Shown: in pieces, positions 1-11,937 of the stretch
How positions within the stretch are numbered: the first letter of the stretch is position 1
How the letters are laid out: each line of letters opens with the position of its first letter
Assembly: GCA_037178975.1 (NCBI GenBank)
Contig: JASJZH010000003.1
Coordinates: 3,472,001 to 3,536,000, forward strand
Length of the DNA stretch: 64,000 nt
Source of the DNA: Oscheius tipulae
Taxonomy: Eukaryota > Nematoda > Chromadorea > Rhabditida > Rhabditidae
Reading direction: 5' to 3'
Made by a program: the position numbers and the translations under genes
The notes under the pieces: model-generated
Database searches by the model: none
What the model saw: only the letters and a program-made list of their open reading frames with translations
Told to the model about the DNA's origin: nothing

Positions 1-22
1 AGGTGATAGAAGTTTCAAGTAG

Positions 23-127
23 AAGTTTCATGAAGGTGAACAAGTGGCTCATCGAATGAAGACGGATACCTTGTTCGCTCTCATCGAGGCCAACTACTCT
101 CCTAGAACTTTGAAGCCAGGCATTTGA
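23..127 (+). CDS. Possible last exon of a gene to the left
   Basis: Open frame that begins after an in-frame TAG at 20-22 and ends at TGA 125-127. It encodes about 34 residues with mixed, coding-like composition (reads ...GEQVAHRMKTDT...). It could be the 3' exon of a gene lying left of the window, entered through an acceptor near 16-25. No family is recognisable and the match to coding sequence is only by impression. Confidence 0.25.
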   Translation, partial: KFHEGEQVAHRMKTDTLFALIEANYSPRTLKPGI

Positions 128-1606
128 AGTAGCAATAGATGAAGCTGATCTATTTTCCAGTTTGCAAGGGTTTTCTTTTCGACTGGCTATCGTGTGAATA
201 GCCCCCAATAATCTAACAGAGAAGCCTTCTTTGCATGGGCCGTGTTTTGTTGCCAGGTGACGAAGCCTGCAATGTCTGTCTCTTCATCCGAATGTGTTTA
301 GAGTTGGCGGTTTACCATTTTCCATTTCACCCTATACAAAATGGCTCTTCCGCTCAAAACGACTTTCTTCCTTCGAAACATGCCGATTGTTTTTGTGGGA
401 AATTGAACGACAACATAACCGTTTGCCACGTTGATCGCTCCTTTCGCCCGTCTATAATCGGCCGGACGCGTGGATGAGGTGGTAGACAGACAATGGGAAG
501 GGGAGGAAATCGAGGGTCAACTACTCTGACTTACGCAACCTTCCGAGGATGTCATTTTCTGTCGTGATGTTTGTTGTTTGCTTACAGTGAGAACCAGTTC
601 CCTCTCCCACTTCATTTACAATACAGCTGAAACAGCTGTTTGCATAAGGACTGTTGTCCTTTTTCAGCACGCCCAACTGACCATCCTTTCTCTTTCCAGG
701 AAGCAAACGATTAAAATCTCGCAGTCTCTGGTCGTGTCCGCCGTGTTCCAATCTCGTTTCTCCATTCAAATGACGCCACGATCTTCGATTTCGCTAAAAA
801 TCCGCGAATATTTTTTCACTTTCTTTTTAATACCTTCTCTTTCTCACACTTTCGTTTCTTTTCCGCTGAGAAATATGACTTGTTTTTATCAAATATATGA
901 CTTCGGATGTGTGGAGAAAACCATTTTCATTCTGTTGTCCTCGGTTTGAATTGCTCCTCCCTCCTGTCAGGTCGCCCTTTACCTTTTTATCTCCCTGGAA
1001 TCATTTCTTCCGTTTTAATCTTTTATTTCCATTTAAATGTCCCCGTATTTTTATCTTCAGATCTCCCTCAAGATGTAGATAGAATGCTCTCGATTTCATC
1101 TGCTTTCCATTGTTCGCATAGCAAATTTTTGTTTTTTCGAGTCGGAAGCTGATGGAAAACAGTACATATACATGTTTTGATCAAGTCCACATGCAAATTT
1201 GGTTCGAATATTGTTCAGCAACAGTTCCTATTTGATTTTTGTAGTAAACAGCGGTGCCTCTTAAGCGAAACCGTGCAGTGATCTTGGGAAACGGGCCAAA
1301 TAATTCGTTGTTTTGAATCAATCTTGATCAGCTCCCAATTTTTCGCCCCGTTTTCTTCTCTTTGTGAATTCTATCTGTTGGCATTTTCTCTCTATTCAGT
1401 GCTTTTATTATACCTCTTTCCGTTTCATTCATCCCATGATATCAAACAGACGAGGGGGACACCCAAACGCTCGCCTTCAGACCCGATTTTATCAGTGTCC
1501 GTGACTCCTTAGCTGCATCAGATAGGCGTTGTCGCCGGGAGGCATTGTTCTAATGACGCTTATGACTTTTCCAACTCACATTACACTTCTACAACGTTAT
1601 TTTCAG
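128..1606. other. Intergenic, no gene seen
   Basis: Pyrimidine-rich, AT-rich DNA with many short overlapping open frames that share no family signal. The right end (TTTTCAG to 1606) is a good acceptor, either a trans-splice site or the end of a 5' UTR intron for the transporter that follows. Confidence 0.5.
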
Positions 1607-1649
1607 AGTTATAGTCATTTCACCGCTCGCGGTGGAACGACTTTAGGTG

Positions 1650-3872
1650 ATGCTCAGAAGGCCGGTGGATTATGGCGAGCACAACATGACTAGGAAGCTG
1701 TGGTCCAGGTAAACTAACATCCGACCTTTACAATTGGCAAAAGATGTCTGTCTGCGACACATTTCAACTCTAATCTGGGATAATACTTGACAATATTTGT
1801 GGCCTTTTCTGTCAAGGGTTATCCTAGTCCTAGAGTTGACAAGAAAAGTCAGGACAGTTCAAGTTACAAGATGAACACTGATAATGTGAGACGCTCCGGC
1901 AGGAGCGTAAGCAGCTGGTTTTATTCACTCTGAGATCTGATTTCAGGACAGAAACACGATTATGGACCATAACTTTGTTCTCGGGTACCTGTATGCTTTA
2001 CGCAGCTCGCGTGGCACTTCCTATTTGTGCTGCGACAGTAGCAAAGGAATATGGCTGGAGCAAAACTGACTCGGTAGGAGTTTTATTCTTATTTACTTGA
2101 ACTTCCTTAGTAATAGTCCACGTTCGTTTGACTTTTTGGCGCGCTTTTATAAATTTGCCCAAAATCGGTTTTTCTGACGTAATTCACTCATTTTAGAGAT
2201 TCTAACTATGTTTATTGTATACAGCGCGCAAATGAACCCCCTGGAGCACGAAAAGTAGCAGATAATTGCAAAGATAGTGGAAAATTCTTATGTTGGAACA
2301 ATAACGGTATAGCTCGCAGATTTCGGTATCTTTTCACTCTCTAGATGTTCCTTTAGACGCTGAATTCAATAAACTTAGTTAGAATCTTTGAAAATGAGTG
2401 AATTAGGTCAAAAAACTGATTGCGATTTCGTAAAAGCATGTGAAAAATACAAACGAAGGCGGCCTGCCCAACTGTTACCACTTCCTTTGCTCAAGATCTC
2501 ACATAAATCTTACAGGGTACAGTGCTTTCGTGCTTCTTTTGGGGCTACGCCATCACACAGCTTTTTGCTGGAGGAGCAGCTGATGCCATTGGAGGAGAGA
2601 ACATTTTGCCACATTCTACACTCGTCTGGTCTCTGATCACCATCATCACGCCTCAACTTTTTGACTTTGCTTACTGGACAGGAGTTCCCATCATTATTCT
2701 CATAATTGTTCGAGTACTTACCGGCATTTCACAAGGTTTACTAACCCATTTTTGGCTAAACTTGCCTCGAGTTCAGCTTTCCATGTACCTGGAATGGCGT
2801 CCATGTGTTCATGTCATCTAACAGCAGCCGACAAAGGCCGTGTTTTTGGAATCGTTTTAGCCGGATCTCATTTTGGGTATGCGTGTAAGCTGGTTCTCCA
2901 AAACCCCTGTTTCAGAACAGTCCTGGCCGGTTCAGTAGGCTCCGTTCTTCTTGACCTGTTCGGCTGGCGTATTCTTTTTCAATTCATGGGTAATTCACTT
3001 TTTACACTTATCTGGTTTCTAAAATCTAGGATTTGCTTCGCTGTTATGGTACTTCTGGCTGAAATACATGTGTTCTTTAAAGACTCGTAAAGTGATTGGC
3101 GTGAACAATAGTGATGACGAGGAAGAAGAGCCTCTGAAAAAGGATTCTACACCGGCCGTTCACATCCACATGCCAGCTTCTCCTTCAACCGTCCCATGGG
3201 CTGTTCTTTTCAAGCATCCGGCTTTCTGGTGGGTTCACCTTGAAGCTACTTTTATTTTCAATTTCAGGGCGGCAGGAGTTGCTCAGTTTGCTGGCGGAAA
3301 TGCCTATTTCACGATGTTCAACTGGCTTCCAAGTTACTTCCACGAAGAATTCCCCGCTGCAAAGGGAGTCGTTTACAATGTAGTTCCCTCACTGGCCATC
3401 GTCGTCACTTCAGTCATTGCTCCATACATGGCTACTCGTCTTCTCAGCAACGGCCATTCGATGACTGTTACCCGAAAAGTCATGGAGGGCGTCTCGCTCA
3501 TCGGAATTTCCATTTGCCTCTTCATCGTACCAGCTGCTCACGGATTCGTCTCCGCGTTGCTCATTTTCACTCTGGCTATGGCTTGTAGAGGCTTCCATCA
3601 CGGAGGCGTTTCGGTCAATCCGCACGACTTCGCTCCCAATCATACTGGATCAGTCTTTGGTACGCATACTTTTGTTATGTCAAACTGTTTAATATACAGG
3701 TATTTTTAACGCATTTGGAGCCATTACGGGATTCGTGGGAGTGTATGTCGCCGGGCATATTCTCGAGGCGACAGACAACAACTGGGCGTACGTATTCGTC
3801 ATAACTGGCCTTCAATGTATCGTCGGAGCGGTCGTCTATGCCATGCTAGGCACGGGTAACAAGATAATCTGA
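1650..3872 (+). CDS. vnut-1: Vesicular nucleotide transporter, SLC17A9/VNUT-like (MFS)
   Basis: Predicted major-facilitator anion transporter that would load ATP or other nucleotides into secretory vesicles. Exons by eye: 1650-1708, 1947-2073, 2516-2735, 2777-2876, 2916-2989, 3030-3228, 3268-3659, 3700-3872, giving 447 residues, the normal size for SLC17. The N-terminal region reads RTETRLWTITLFSGTCMLYA, then an alanine-rich TM1 and GTVLSCFFWGYAITQ, very like VNUT proteins. A cytoplasmic acidic loop (SDDEEEE) lies mid-protein. Six of the seven introns join with exact phase; five are 39-41 nt. The start was chosen because it is the first ATG after a TTTTCAG acceptor at 1606; a second in-frame Met is at residue 13. 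Family assignment is firm, substrate is inferred. Confidence 0.88.
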
Positions 3873-4177
3873 AATCGTCTTTCCTTCTCCCACATTCTTG
3901 CCTCGCATAATCGCCAGTGTCTCAGAAGCACGCATTTTCCGTTCTCACCCTCGTATATCAGCAAAATATCTTCTTACCGGTGTCTTTTCCCGTCGTCTGT
4001 GATAAGTACTGTCCCAAAACTAGGGGTCTGGTCCTGTGATATCTTTATATGCAATTCCCCGAGTTTGTACATTTATTTTTAATAATTCACGTATTTCTAT
4101 AAACGTTTTAAGGCAGACGCAGACGTGTCCACTTTTCGGCCACCCACTTGTCCTATCGCAATATGTTTGCAAGACGC

Positions 4178-4249
4178 GGCCGAGTGGTCTAGTGGTATGA
4201 TTCTCGCTTAGGGTGCGAGAGGTCCCGGGATCGATCCCCGGCTCGGCCC
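4178..4249 (+). tRNA. tRNA-Pro (AGG)
   Basis: A 72-nt cloverleaf. Acceptor stem GGCCGAG (4178-4184) pairs with CTCGGCC (4242-4248), discriminator C at 4249. D-arm TGGTCTAGTGG, anticodon stem CTCGC/GCGAG with loop TTAGGGT, so anticodon AGG at 4210-4212, proline. T-arm CCGGGATCGATCCCCGG has the GATCGAT loop. Intronless, no encoded CCA. Internal A and B boxes are intact and a T run (TTTTT, from 4253) follows as RNA polymerase III terminator. Confidence 0.97.
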
Positions 4250-4513
4250 GAACTTTTTGTCTTTTTCCCAATTTATTTGCAAGCCAATGGCACGAAAGAA
4301 ATGGGATTCACACGGGAACAAACTGTCTATTAAAATCATGTTTTAGATGACCCGTGAAGGTTCAGAAAGAGACCGAAAAGGACATTTCGTGGGAAGACCA
4401 GTAAAAATGAATATAACTAACAAAGATGAGAGGGTGAGGTTGGAAGTGTTGTGTGTCAAAGAGGAAATAATCGAAGATTGCCAACTCTCTGATACAGACC
4501 GGTAAGGGGGGAC

Positions 4514-6542
4514 TTATTGGGAGCCAGGAGGACCTGTGAATCCGGGCGGGACGCACTGGAAACTGTTGTGTTGGCCAGCAGACAAGCGATCCATCAGCAT
4601 AGATTTTAGATGGTCATTGAGTTGTTTGTAGAAAGGATCCGTCCGGACGACATGGACGAAATGAGCGTCGGGATGAACCCCAGGAGCACTGCTTCGGAAG
4701 AGGCTATTCAAAGTATGCTCCTAGAAAATTTAAAATAAAACCAATTAAAAGAGTCTCGCCTTGAGATGAACGAGATTGTAGTTTTCGGCAGTCAAGAAAA
4801 GCTGCAAATCGCTGTAATCTTTTCCCTCGTTCGACTTGAGCAAGCGGATTATTCGGAGTTCTGTCTCCTTCTTGACCGTCACAAACTGGTAGGCATCGGA
4901 AATTCGAATGACATCGACCAGCAGACGGTCTAATTGGACATCGTAAAAAGTAAAAAAAAAACAGTGACTCACTGGGGACTGGAATGTGGCAGGGGCTGCA
5001 ATAGAGAAGCAGGGCATTCCAAGCGTCAAAGTCAGTCTCGTCCATGTTGACGCATGGGAGACCACTTTCCTGGTCTCTCTTCACCAGACCCCTTTCCATA
5101 TCGTCGCTCAAGTTGGACAGAACATTGAAATATTCCGAGTAGTGACGGAGATACTTAATGAATTCGATTCTAACTTTTCGATAGCTCATCTCACCTTGCA
5201 GTCGACGAAGAGCGCCTTCCTTCCGCATTTGATGACAAAGTTCGAAAGACTTTTCTCCTTGGTGAAGTCCAGAGTGAACCTTGGATCTCGATTGAGACAT
5301 TTGTGATTAGTGACCAGGAGCTGGATCTGAGCCGTGAGATTGACAGTTGAGGGATAAGCACTGCCGGGAGATCCTATAGGCTGGTTCAGGAGCAGGTCAA
5401 GCATGGTTTTATTGATCGGGAACAGGTACTGACTGCCTTGACGGAATCGATGGTTGCCCAACTGAAAAAGTCATAGGCCAAAAGGCAAAAGAGCTACCTC
5501 AAAGACCTGTCTCTTGATCTCATCTCCTCCTGTCGTACTAGTAGTCAGAGTGACCTGTGCTGTAATGTCAATCTCTGTCTCGTTGAACAACTCATTCTCG
5601 AGCGGATAAATGCTTAATCTGGTCTGCATATGGGGATTGACCACCGTTGTTGGAGTCAGCTCGTGCAGATGGACAGCCCTGCAATATTCGTTGTTCCCAG
5701 AACGAATCGGATTACTCAGATTGTATAATCTAACATTAGCATCTGGCAGCCCCCTAATGACCACGAGAACTTACCATTTCGTGTCGAGAAGCTCAAATTG
5801 ACGGGCAGTACTCATTAGACGCACGTGGGGAAAAGGAGCTTGCATACAGCGACAGATTATCTGGATGTTGTTTGGAAGTGGTGGTCGAGGGCAGACACAG
5901 GCCGGTTGCACTTGGAACATCAGCTGGCTATCCAAACGAACATTGACCACATCGACTTTGGCCACTTCAATGGCATCCGGGATTGGAGGGATGAATTGCA
6001 CATACTGGAATAAGCATTGCTGGTAAGGGAAGGGCGACCTCCTCCAAAATTACCTCCTCTTGTGGATCCCATAGGACCATTTGAATACGCGCTGGGGGCG
6101 GATAGAATAGTATTCGCGCCTCTTTTGACTCATTGTCAAGCTCTCCGGTTGTTCCTTTGCGAGCTGAGTCATAGAGTAGCGTGCACTTTTATCCCCCAAC
6201 CTTGTTAAAATTGTACAACCTTCCCTCTGATTTACAGCCTCTCGGACCCTCTCAACCCTTCACCACACGCCGCATAATCCGCCCGTATTGTGCGTGTGAA
6301 TAAGGCGAAGAATTCCATAATTCAGCGGATGGCAAATGGCCCGGCTGCTGTCTAATTGAGGGGGATTAGGCAAGACCCCCGGGTAGCGGACTACTTACCT
6401 CTCTGGTCCTCTTAATAAGCGGCAACTGTTCCTCAGTGGTAGGCTGTTCGACAGGCGAGCTATCTGGAGAGAGGGTGATAACTGGAATAGGTCGAGCTCG
6501 TTTCCCATTGACAGCGCCGCTCTCCTCTCGAACACGTTTCAT
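4514..6542 (-). CDS. BTB/POZ-domain protein with N-terminal MATH-like region
   Basis: Probable adaptor of the BTB class, which bind Cullin-3 or dimerise. Exons by eye (minus strand): 6542-6399, about 6185-6054, 6004-5775, about 5753-5498, 5461-5195, 5153-4973, 4929-4760, 4720-4514, roughly 528 residues. Residues from about 340 fit a BTB fold: a segment ending VDCK joins YLRHYSEYFNVLSN, followed by LLVDVIRISDAYQF and ENYNLVHLK. The preceding ~250 residues contain several beta-like stretches of the kind seen in MATH-BTB proteins, but I cannot confirm a MATH domain. The intron 4721-4759 is a 39-nt GC-AG intron. Two junctions are unresolved: exon 2's 5' end, and 5754-5774, where the only frame-preserving GT-AG intron would be 21 nt. 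Confidence 0.7.
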
Positions 6543-7114
6543 CCCCCATGAAATATAATATTTCTTTTGTTAGCGGGAGCAGAAGCAGTGTGTATGTAAG
6601 AAAGAGCAATAAATGGTACGGCGCGATATCTGAGATGGTCATTGGCATTAGATTGCTTCGGCGCGCCGGGGAGACAGATGAAAATTGCCCGAGACGGACA
6701 ATAAGGGGCAGCGATCGGAGAGGAATTGTGAGAGCGAGGATTGATGAGAAAAGTGACCAGCGATCGATACGAAAGGAGAGGGGTTCTGGAAACTGCCATT
6801 GACTCACTCTGTCTCTTTCACAAATATTTGTTGCACAGAGCGGTCTGTTTGATGGCCGGCAGCCTCTTTGTATCCGTGGTCAACTTCACACTTAGCAACT
6901 GGGGTTATTCTAGTAAGGAAAGTAAGTACTATAAGACAAGACAGCGAGAGATGTTGGTGGAAATGAGTCAGAGGGAAATGATGTCTGTGGAATCCATTGG
7001 AAAGGGAGAGAACACACATTTTCTGTTTGTGAAGACTGTTACGTAAGCGTGGTCTGACCCAAGAGCAGTGACCTAATAACCTTGGAAGGCATCAATTACC
7101 CTCGCGGGGACAAA

Positions 7115-7136
7115 CTCTCTCTCTCTCTCTCTCTCT
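7115..7136. repeat. (CT)n microsatellite
   Basis: Eleven CT units in a row. Simple sequence, no associated gene. Confidence 0.95.
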
Positions 7137-7840
7137 ATTTACAATTTCTTTCAAACTCTACCGGTTCCGATAAAATAAAAAAAGGAAGGAAAACTTCACA
7201 ATGTTATCTTCAAGTCACGAGGCCCTTTTTCCCAACTTCTATTGATTCAGACTATTATACGAAGGAGAAAGAAGGCTGATTGTACTCGGTGCAGGGATCA
7301 GCTGTTGCGTTGTGTGCCCATCGCAAATGGGCAAATGCGACGAGGCGGGGCCAAACCGTCAGCAAGGTCTTTTGGACAGGGTTTCGGAGTAAAGTGACTG
7401 ATTGGAAGAGTAAGAAGGAGAGAGAGGAGAAGGACGCTTTTATCTCAAATTGAATAGAGCCATGAGAAGGCAAACAATAGGAGTGCTAGATAGAGGCTGT
7501 TTATCTGTGTTGAGAGTCACGCCAACCTATAAAATGAGAGTTTCCATAATTAAGAGAGAATTCGTTTCGGAGGATTCTGCCCACAAAATGATTCTTTTCT
7601 CACCACGCCTCCCGTTGACGCACAAAGAGAGCTACGGCGAAAGCAAAGACAACCGGAAGACCGGGATTACTAACTGTGGGAATGTCCCTTCCGATAGAGA
7701 GAGACAGACAGACAGAGGCCCTATCTCAGGGAGCCGATACCGCCAGTGCCGTCCAGCAAGAAGGAATAATCTGCCCAAAGGTACATTAGAGAGCGGCGAC
7801 TCATTATCAGAGACAGAAGTCGCAATTAACACGAACAGAA

Positions 7841-7864
7841 GAGAGAGAGAGAGAGAGAGAGAGA
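7841..7864. repeat. (GA)n microsatellite
   Basis: Twelve GA units. Further GA-rich DNA surrounds it (for example GAGAGAGACAGACAGACAGAG near 7696-7716). Confidence 0.95.
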
Positions 7865-8024
7865 ATCTAATTGCGGTGTCGGAAAGAGAGGCCAGTCATG
7901 ACTGACAAAGACGCTAGTCACAGCCGGGAAGAGTAATACTAAGGGATTGATTGAGAAAGACTGTTATATTTGGAGCCAAAGGATGAGATCGTGGGTAATG
8001 GTCAACGGTTGACAGTCTAGAGAG

Positions 8025-8393
8025 TTATCGACGCGACTTCTCCGTCTTGGTCTTCTCTTCAGCTTTCTTCTTCAGTGTCAAAAGTCCCTTCTTCGTGGAT
8101 TTGGGCGACTGGATCGGCGTCTCCTTCCTATCCTCCGGCATCCGTTTCCAGTCCGATCCCACATCCTCGTAGTCGAGAAGATCGTATTTGAGCTGTTGTC
8201 CCAAGGAGCCGATCATCCTTCTTCGTTTCCAATTAACGGCCAGAGTTACGGCGGCAAAGAGGAGCAGATTGATGCTGGCCAAGGAGAGAAAGACGACGAG
8301 GAAGGAGACGTAGGTCGAGTCATCGGGGGCAGTTCGAGTCAGCTGGAAGGCGGAGCAGGTAGAAGACAATAGCACGAGCACGAGAAGAACCAT
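8025..8393 (-). CDS. Small single-pass membrane protein, unrecognised
   Basis: Single-exon frame of 122 codons. The N-terminus (MVLLVLVLLSSTCSAFQ) is a good signal peptide. A second hydrophobic stretch at about residues 28-54 (FLVVFLSLASINLLLFAAVT) is followed by NWKRRRM, so a type I topology is likely, with a 68-residue lysine- and glutamate-rich cytoplasmic tail. No domain is recognised. Support is the signal peptide plus one transmembrane helix with a positive inside end in one long frame; no homologue is known to me. Confidence 0.6.
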   Translation of the reverse strand: MVLLVLVLLSSTCSAFQLTRTAPDDSTYVSFLVVFLSLASINLLLFAAVTLAVNWKRRRMIGSLGQQLKYDLLDYEDVGSDWKRMPEDRKETPIQSPKSTKKGLLTLKKKAEEKTKTEKSRR

Positions 8394-9273
8394 CTCTCCA
8401 CCACGGCGATTCTATCCAAAATGATTGTTCCTGTCTCGACTTCTCGAGTCAAACTACTATTTCTCCAAACTTATTCTGGAAAACTATGTTGTCACGGACG
8501 TTGCTTCTTGCGTCTTCGGAAAGAGAGATCCGTAGAAGTCACGGGGAATAGACATCTTTATTAAACTATCTGGTGGGAGGTATAACAACTGCTGTGGGTA
8601 CGAAACTAGGGGTGTATGGATGGTGAGGGCTATTCCCAAGTCTACGGTCCGTTTGGATAATATGACATTTTCGTATGAATTAAAGAGACAGTTAGCTATC
8701 TAGGAAAAAGAGGCAGAGGTATACGTAACAGAAAAAAAGGTAACAATGAGTAGGGCGGGAAGCGGAAAACACTGGTCGACTGATGGGCAGAAATAGACAC
8801 CAACTTGGATGACTCCCTGGCATACGGAAACATCCCATTTAGCAAGTAGTGAAGCCGCATTCTATGAAGAATATGTGAAAAGAAAATGAGGGAAAGCTAT
8901 AAAACGGTAATTGGAGAAGACGATAGGAGGATGGCTAAAACTATGATCACGCGACTGTTTTGAGAGACCAGTCGAGAAAATGCACAAAAGCAGAAGGAGG
9001 AGCAACTAAGACAACTGCAAAGCAGAATAACAGACGGGAGGGAATAACAACGTAGTGGGGAATACCTGGGAGTATGAGGAGACCAATAGGGTAAAGGCGG
9101 AATTAGATTCGCGGAATGTACAGCAGTGTACCTGGAAGGACACATTAGAACTCGAGTATGAAAAAAATAGTACCTTATTCTTCAAGGAGCACAGAAAACT
9201 TGTTGGAGCCAAGAGGAGTCGAATTGTTCTTGGCAGCGTTCTGGAAAGAATAGAATTGGTAATTCTGGAAGTA
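8394..9273. other. Intergenic / 3' UTR side of eIF4B
   Basis: No gene seen on either strand. Short frames here are not supported by acceptors or composition. Part of the right end is probably the 3' UTR of the eIF4B gene that ends at 9274. Confidence 0.5.
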
Positions 9274-11680
9274 TCATACCGCCTTCTTTTTCTTCTCCTT
9301 CTTCTTCTCTTTGGCATCGACTGGGCCAGCTGCTGGAGCGGTCTCAGCTTTCGGTGTAGAAAGAGGAATCTCTTGCTTCACGACATCATTTTTGACATTG
9401 GATTTCGGAACTGTTTGGGAAATCTGAAGTCGTTCACATAAAATAATAAAGGCGAAAAGTATACCGAAGGTTGAGCTTTCGGTTCTTCATCTCTAGATGT
9501 CTTGCGCTGCTGTTGAGATTGATTTTTTTCCTTCCCATGAGCAGACTTCTGGTGATCTTCGCGAGAAGGACGACGCTCCCTGGGAGGACGATCTCTATTC
9601 CCTCCGCGTCCACCTCTTCCTCCTCGGAATCCCCCACGTTTGTTGGCCAAAGAGGCCTGTGAACCGTGCATCTCCTTAAAAGATCGTGTGAACAAACAAT
9701 TTTAGAAGGAACTAAACCTTGTTGTCTCTGGACAGCCGACTGTCAGAACTCTGTCCTGTGGCACCTTCCTTGTTGTTATTTTTCTCCGAAGCAGAGTTGC
9801 TTTCGACAGTGAGATCAATTTGAGATGAACCACCTTGAAAACCGCCACGACTACGTCTTGCATCAGTAGTACGAGTGAATGTTCTCGGCTTTTGGAACTA
9901 AACTAGATATATGGATTCAATTGAAGCCAAAACGAACCGAGGGTTTGTTGGTCGGCTGAGATTGACCGCTAGACTGTCTCGGAATGACCATCTGGGGACC
10001 CTTATCCTGCGTAGTTGTATCGCTATGTGGTATTGCAGGAGAAGGTTCCTCCTTGATTGTTTCTATCGGATGTTCCTTCGTCTGTGGTTCCGTAATAGTT
10101 GGAGTAGGATGTTTTGGATCCAACGGCGGACTCATATCAGCTGCTTGCTCACGCTCACTAACGTCACGCTGATAGATTCTGAAATCACATAGCTAATCAT
10201 GCTAAAATGACAATACTTGATAGTGCCTGGAGCAGGAGAAGCATGGCCAGAAAAAGCAGGAACTTGAGGAATGGTGTAGTACGGTTGCGGTTGAACGTAC
10301 TAAAAGCGATATGAGAACAAAAAAAACAAAGGACTTACATTAGGAGGAGGAATGTTGTAATTATGACCGTAGACAGAATAAGGCATCTGATGGTGCTGCT
10401 GTGCCATCCGTTGTTGATGTTGGAATCTCTGCTTTTCAGCCTCTTTCTCAGCCTTCTTCTGTTTTTCTTTTTCGTCCAGCTCCAGCAGTCTCTTGGCCGA
10501 ATCGACCGGCTTGGCGTCACCAAAAAGATCCTTATTGGACGGTTTTCGGACAGGCTCTTGGTTGATGCTTATTTGTGAATTCGCTCTCGATGACATCTCT
10601 GATCTTCTGTCTACAAGGCCGTCGTCAGTGCGAGAACGGCTGAAAAAACTTGTTAGGCGAATCAAGTGGATGAAAAGGTTAACTGATGGAACCAAAACGT
10701 ACTAAATAGGTGCAGGGCGATCTTTATCGTTGGAGTAGCTCTCACTTCTCATCAGATCACTGCCATAGCGTCTTTGATCGTAACCACCATCAAATCTATC
10801 TCCGCGACTGTTCTTCCGGCCATTCTAAATGATAAACACTATTGAACCAAAACATTTGATTTCGTACGTAATGTCCACGTGGTCCGCGATCGTTCGGCAA
10901 AGTTTGATAATGGCCGCGAGAAGGACCATCATCGCAGCGGTTTCCACGAGATCCGTAATCATAGCGATTTCCACGGTCGTAACGATTGTGGCCGCCGTGA
11001 TGACTGCTTGCCAAGCTCGTAGTGCTGCCGAAGTTGCTGTTTTGACGACTATAAGTATCGCGGTGCTGAACACTCAAATGAGAAACTGAAAAGAAGATAC
11101 GAACGGAACGGAAATCGTCTTGACGCGAGTCGGATTGACGACTTCCACCGGAATTGAGCGGCCAAGCACGTAGAGGTTTTCCGTTGAACGATAACTGCTT
11201 GTTAGCAACGAGTTCTTCAAGATCTTCCTCAGTACACATGGTAACAACCGCACGAGTTTTGCGATGTGATTCACTCGATCCGTAGTCAATATCCAAAATC
11301 TGAAAGCCCGGATGGAGCATAAGGGCCTCAACGAAGAATACCTTAGTGTCACCTCCGAGAAACAGATAGAGTTCGTCGAGATCCATATTATCTTGCACTC
11401 CTATGATTTGCGCCTTGAATGGCGGATTCCGTTGTGATCTGTAGGTGATCTGACCAGCTGACTGCTGATCAATGACAGCCTCACGAGTAGGCTCCTCATC
11501 ATCTACCGTGTTATTCATCTAAAATACAGTTGAAAGAATCGGTAACAAGTAAGCACTTACGCTGTCTGCGGCCATAATCTCGGCCCATCCTCCGACTGTG
11601 TTCATCTGCTCCGCTAAGCCCTGTAGATCATGGTCAAATGCACGCAGACCACCCGAATCTACAGGGTTTGAAACAGACAT
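9274..11680 (-). CDS. Translation initiation factor eIF4B-like protein
   Basis: RNA-binding cofactor of the eIF4A helicase in cap-dependent initiation. Exons by eye: 11680-11561, 11518-11105, 11065-10868, 10824-10703, 10639-10339, 10299-10217, 10178-9938, 9897-9718, 9674-9465, 9423-9274, 672 residues, all phases consistent. Residues about 65-145 form an RRM-like fold (PPFKAQIIGV ... GKPLRAWPL). It is followed by an R/G/Y/D-rich stretch like the DRYG region, then DLFGDAKPVDSAKRLLE, which matches the diagnostic FGGAKPVD motif of eIF4B, a K/E/Q-rich helix, RGG repeats (GGFRGGRGGRGGNRDR) and a lysine-rich tail. Introns 11066-11104 and 9898-9937 start GTTCGT, an unusual donor, and the first would not break the frame if retained. 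Confidence 0.82.
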
Positions 11681-11751
11681 CTTGCTTTCGTTGAAAATTG
11701 CTCTGTAAACTGACAATTATGAGAGATAGTGCATAAAAGAGATGTAACAAC

Positions 11752-11937
11752 GTGAAAATGAGTGGCATGAACGATAAGAGCCGCTATCTTGACGCAGCTC
11801 GGAAACATATTCCGTGGAAAAAAGAATCATCTTCCAGGATACCTAGAAATCAAAAGCTCCGAGACTTTGGTAAGAAATTCAAAAGAACGAGGCTGAAACA
11901 AGCTTGTAGATTCGTGGCAAAATTGACTTTCAAATGA
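11752..11937 (+). CDS. Possible small basic protein
   Basis: 61-codon frame, divergent from eIF4B, whose ATG lies 72 bp away. Strongly basic (KKFKRTRLKQ), no hydrophobic segment. A GTAAG inside the frame near 11870 could also be a splice donor, so the true structure may differ. No family recognised; it may be chance or part of a promoter-associated transcript. Confidence 0.25.
   Translation: MKMSGMNDKSRYLDAARKHIPWKKESSSRIPRNQKLRDFGKKFKRTRLKQACRFVAKLTFK

Larger units (their letters stand above)
6543..8024. other. Intergenic, purine-rich, with CT and GA microsatellites
   Basis: No convincing gene. A (CT)n tract lies at 7115-7136 and a (GA)n tract at 7841-7864. The longest open frame (7450-7905, +, 151 codons) runs through the GA tract, has no acceptor or family signal, and is most likely chance. 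Nothing else is recognisable. Confidence 0.5.

Noticed and set aside
4020..4271. 83-codon minus-strand frame covering the tRNA
   Set aside because: It is the antisense of the tRNA-Pro gene; such frames (…PGIDPGTSRTL…) are a well-known false call.
7450..7905. 151-codon plus-strand frame
   Set aside because: Runs through GA-repeat DNA, has arginine/glutamate bias from the repeat, and no splice acceptor or domain.
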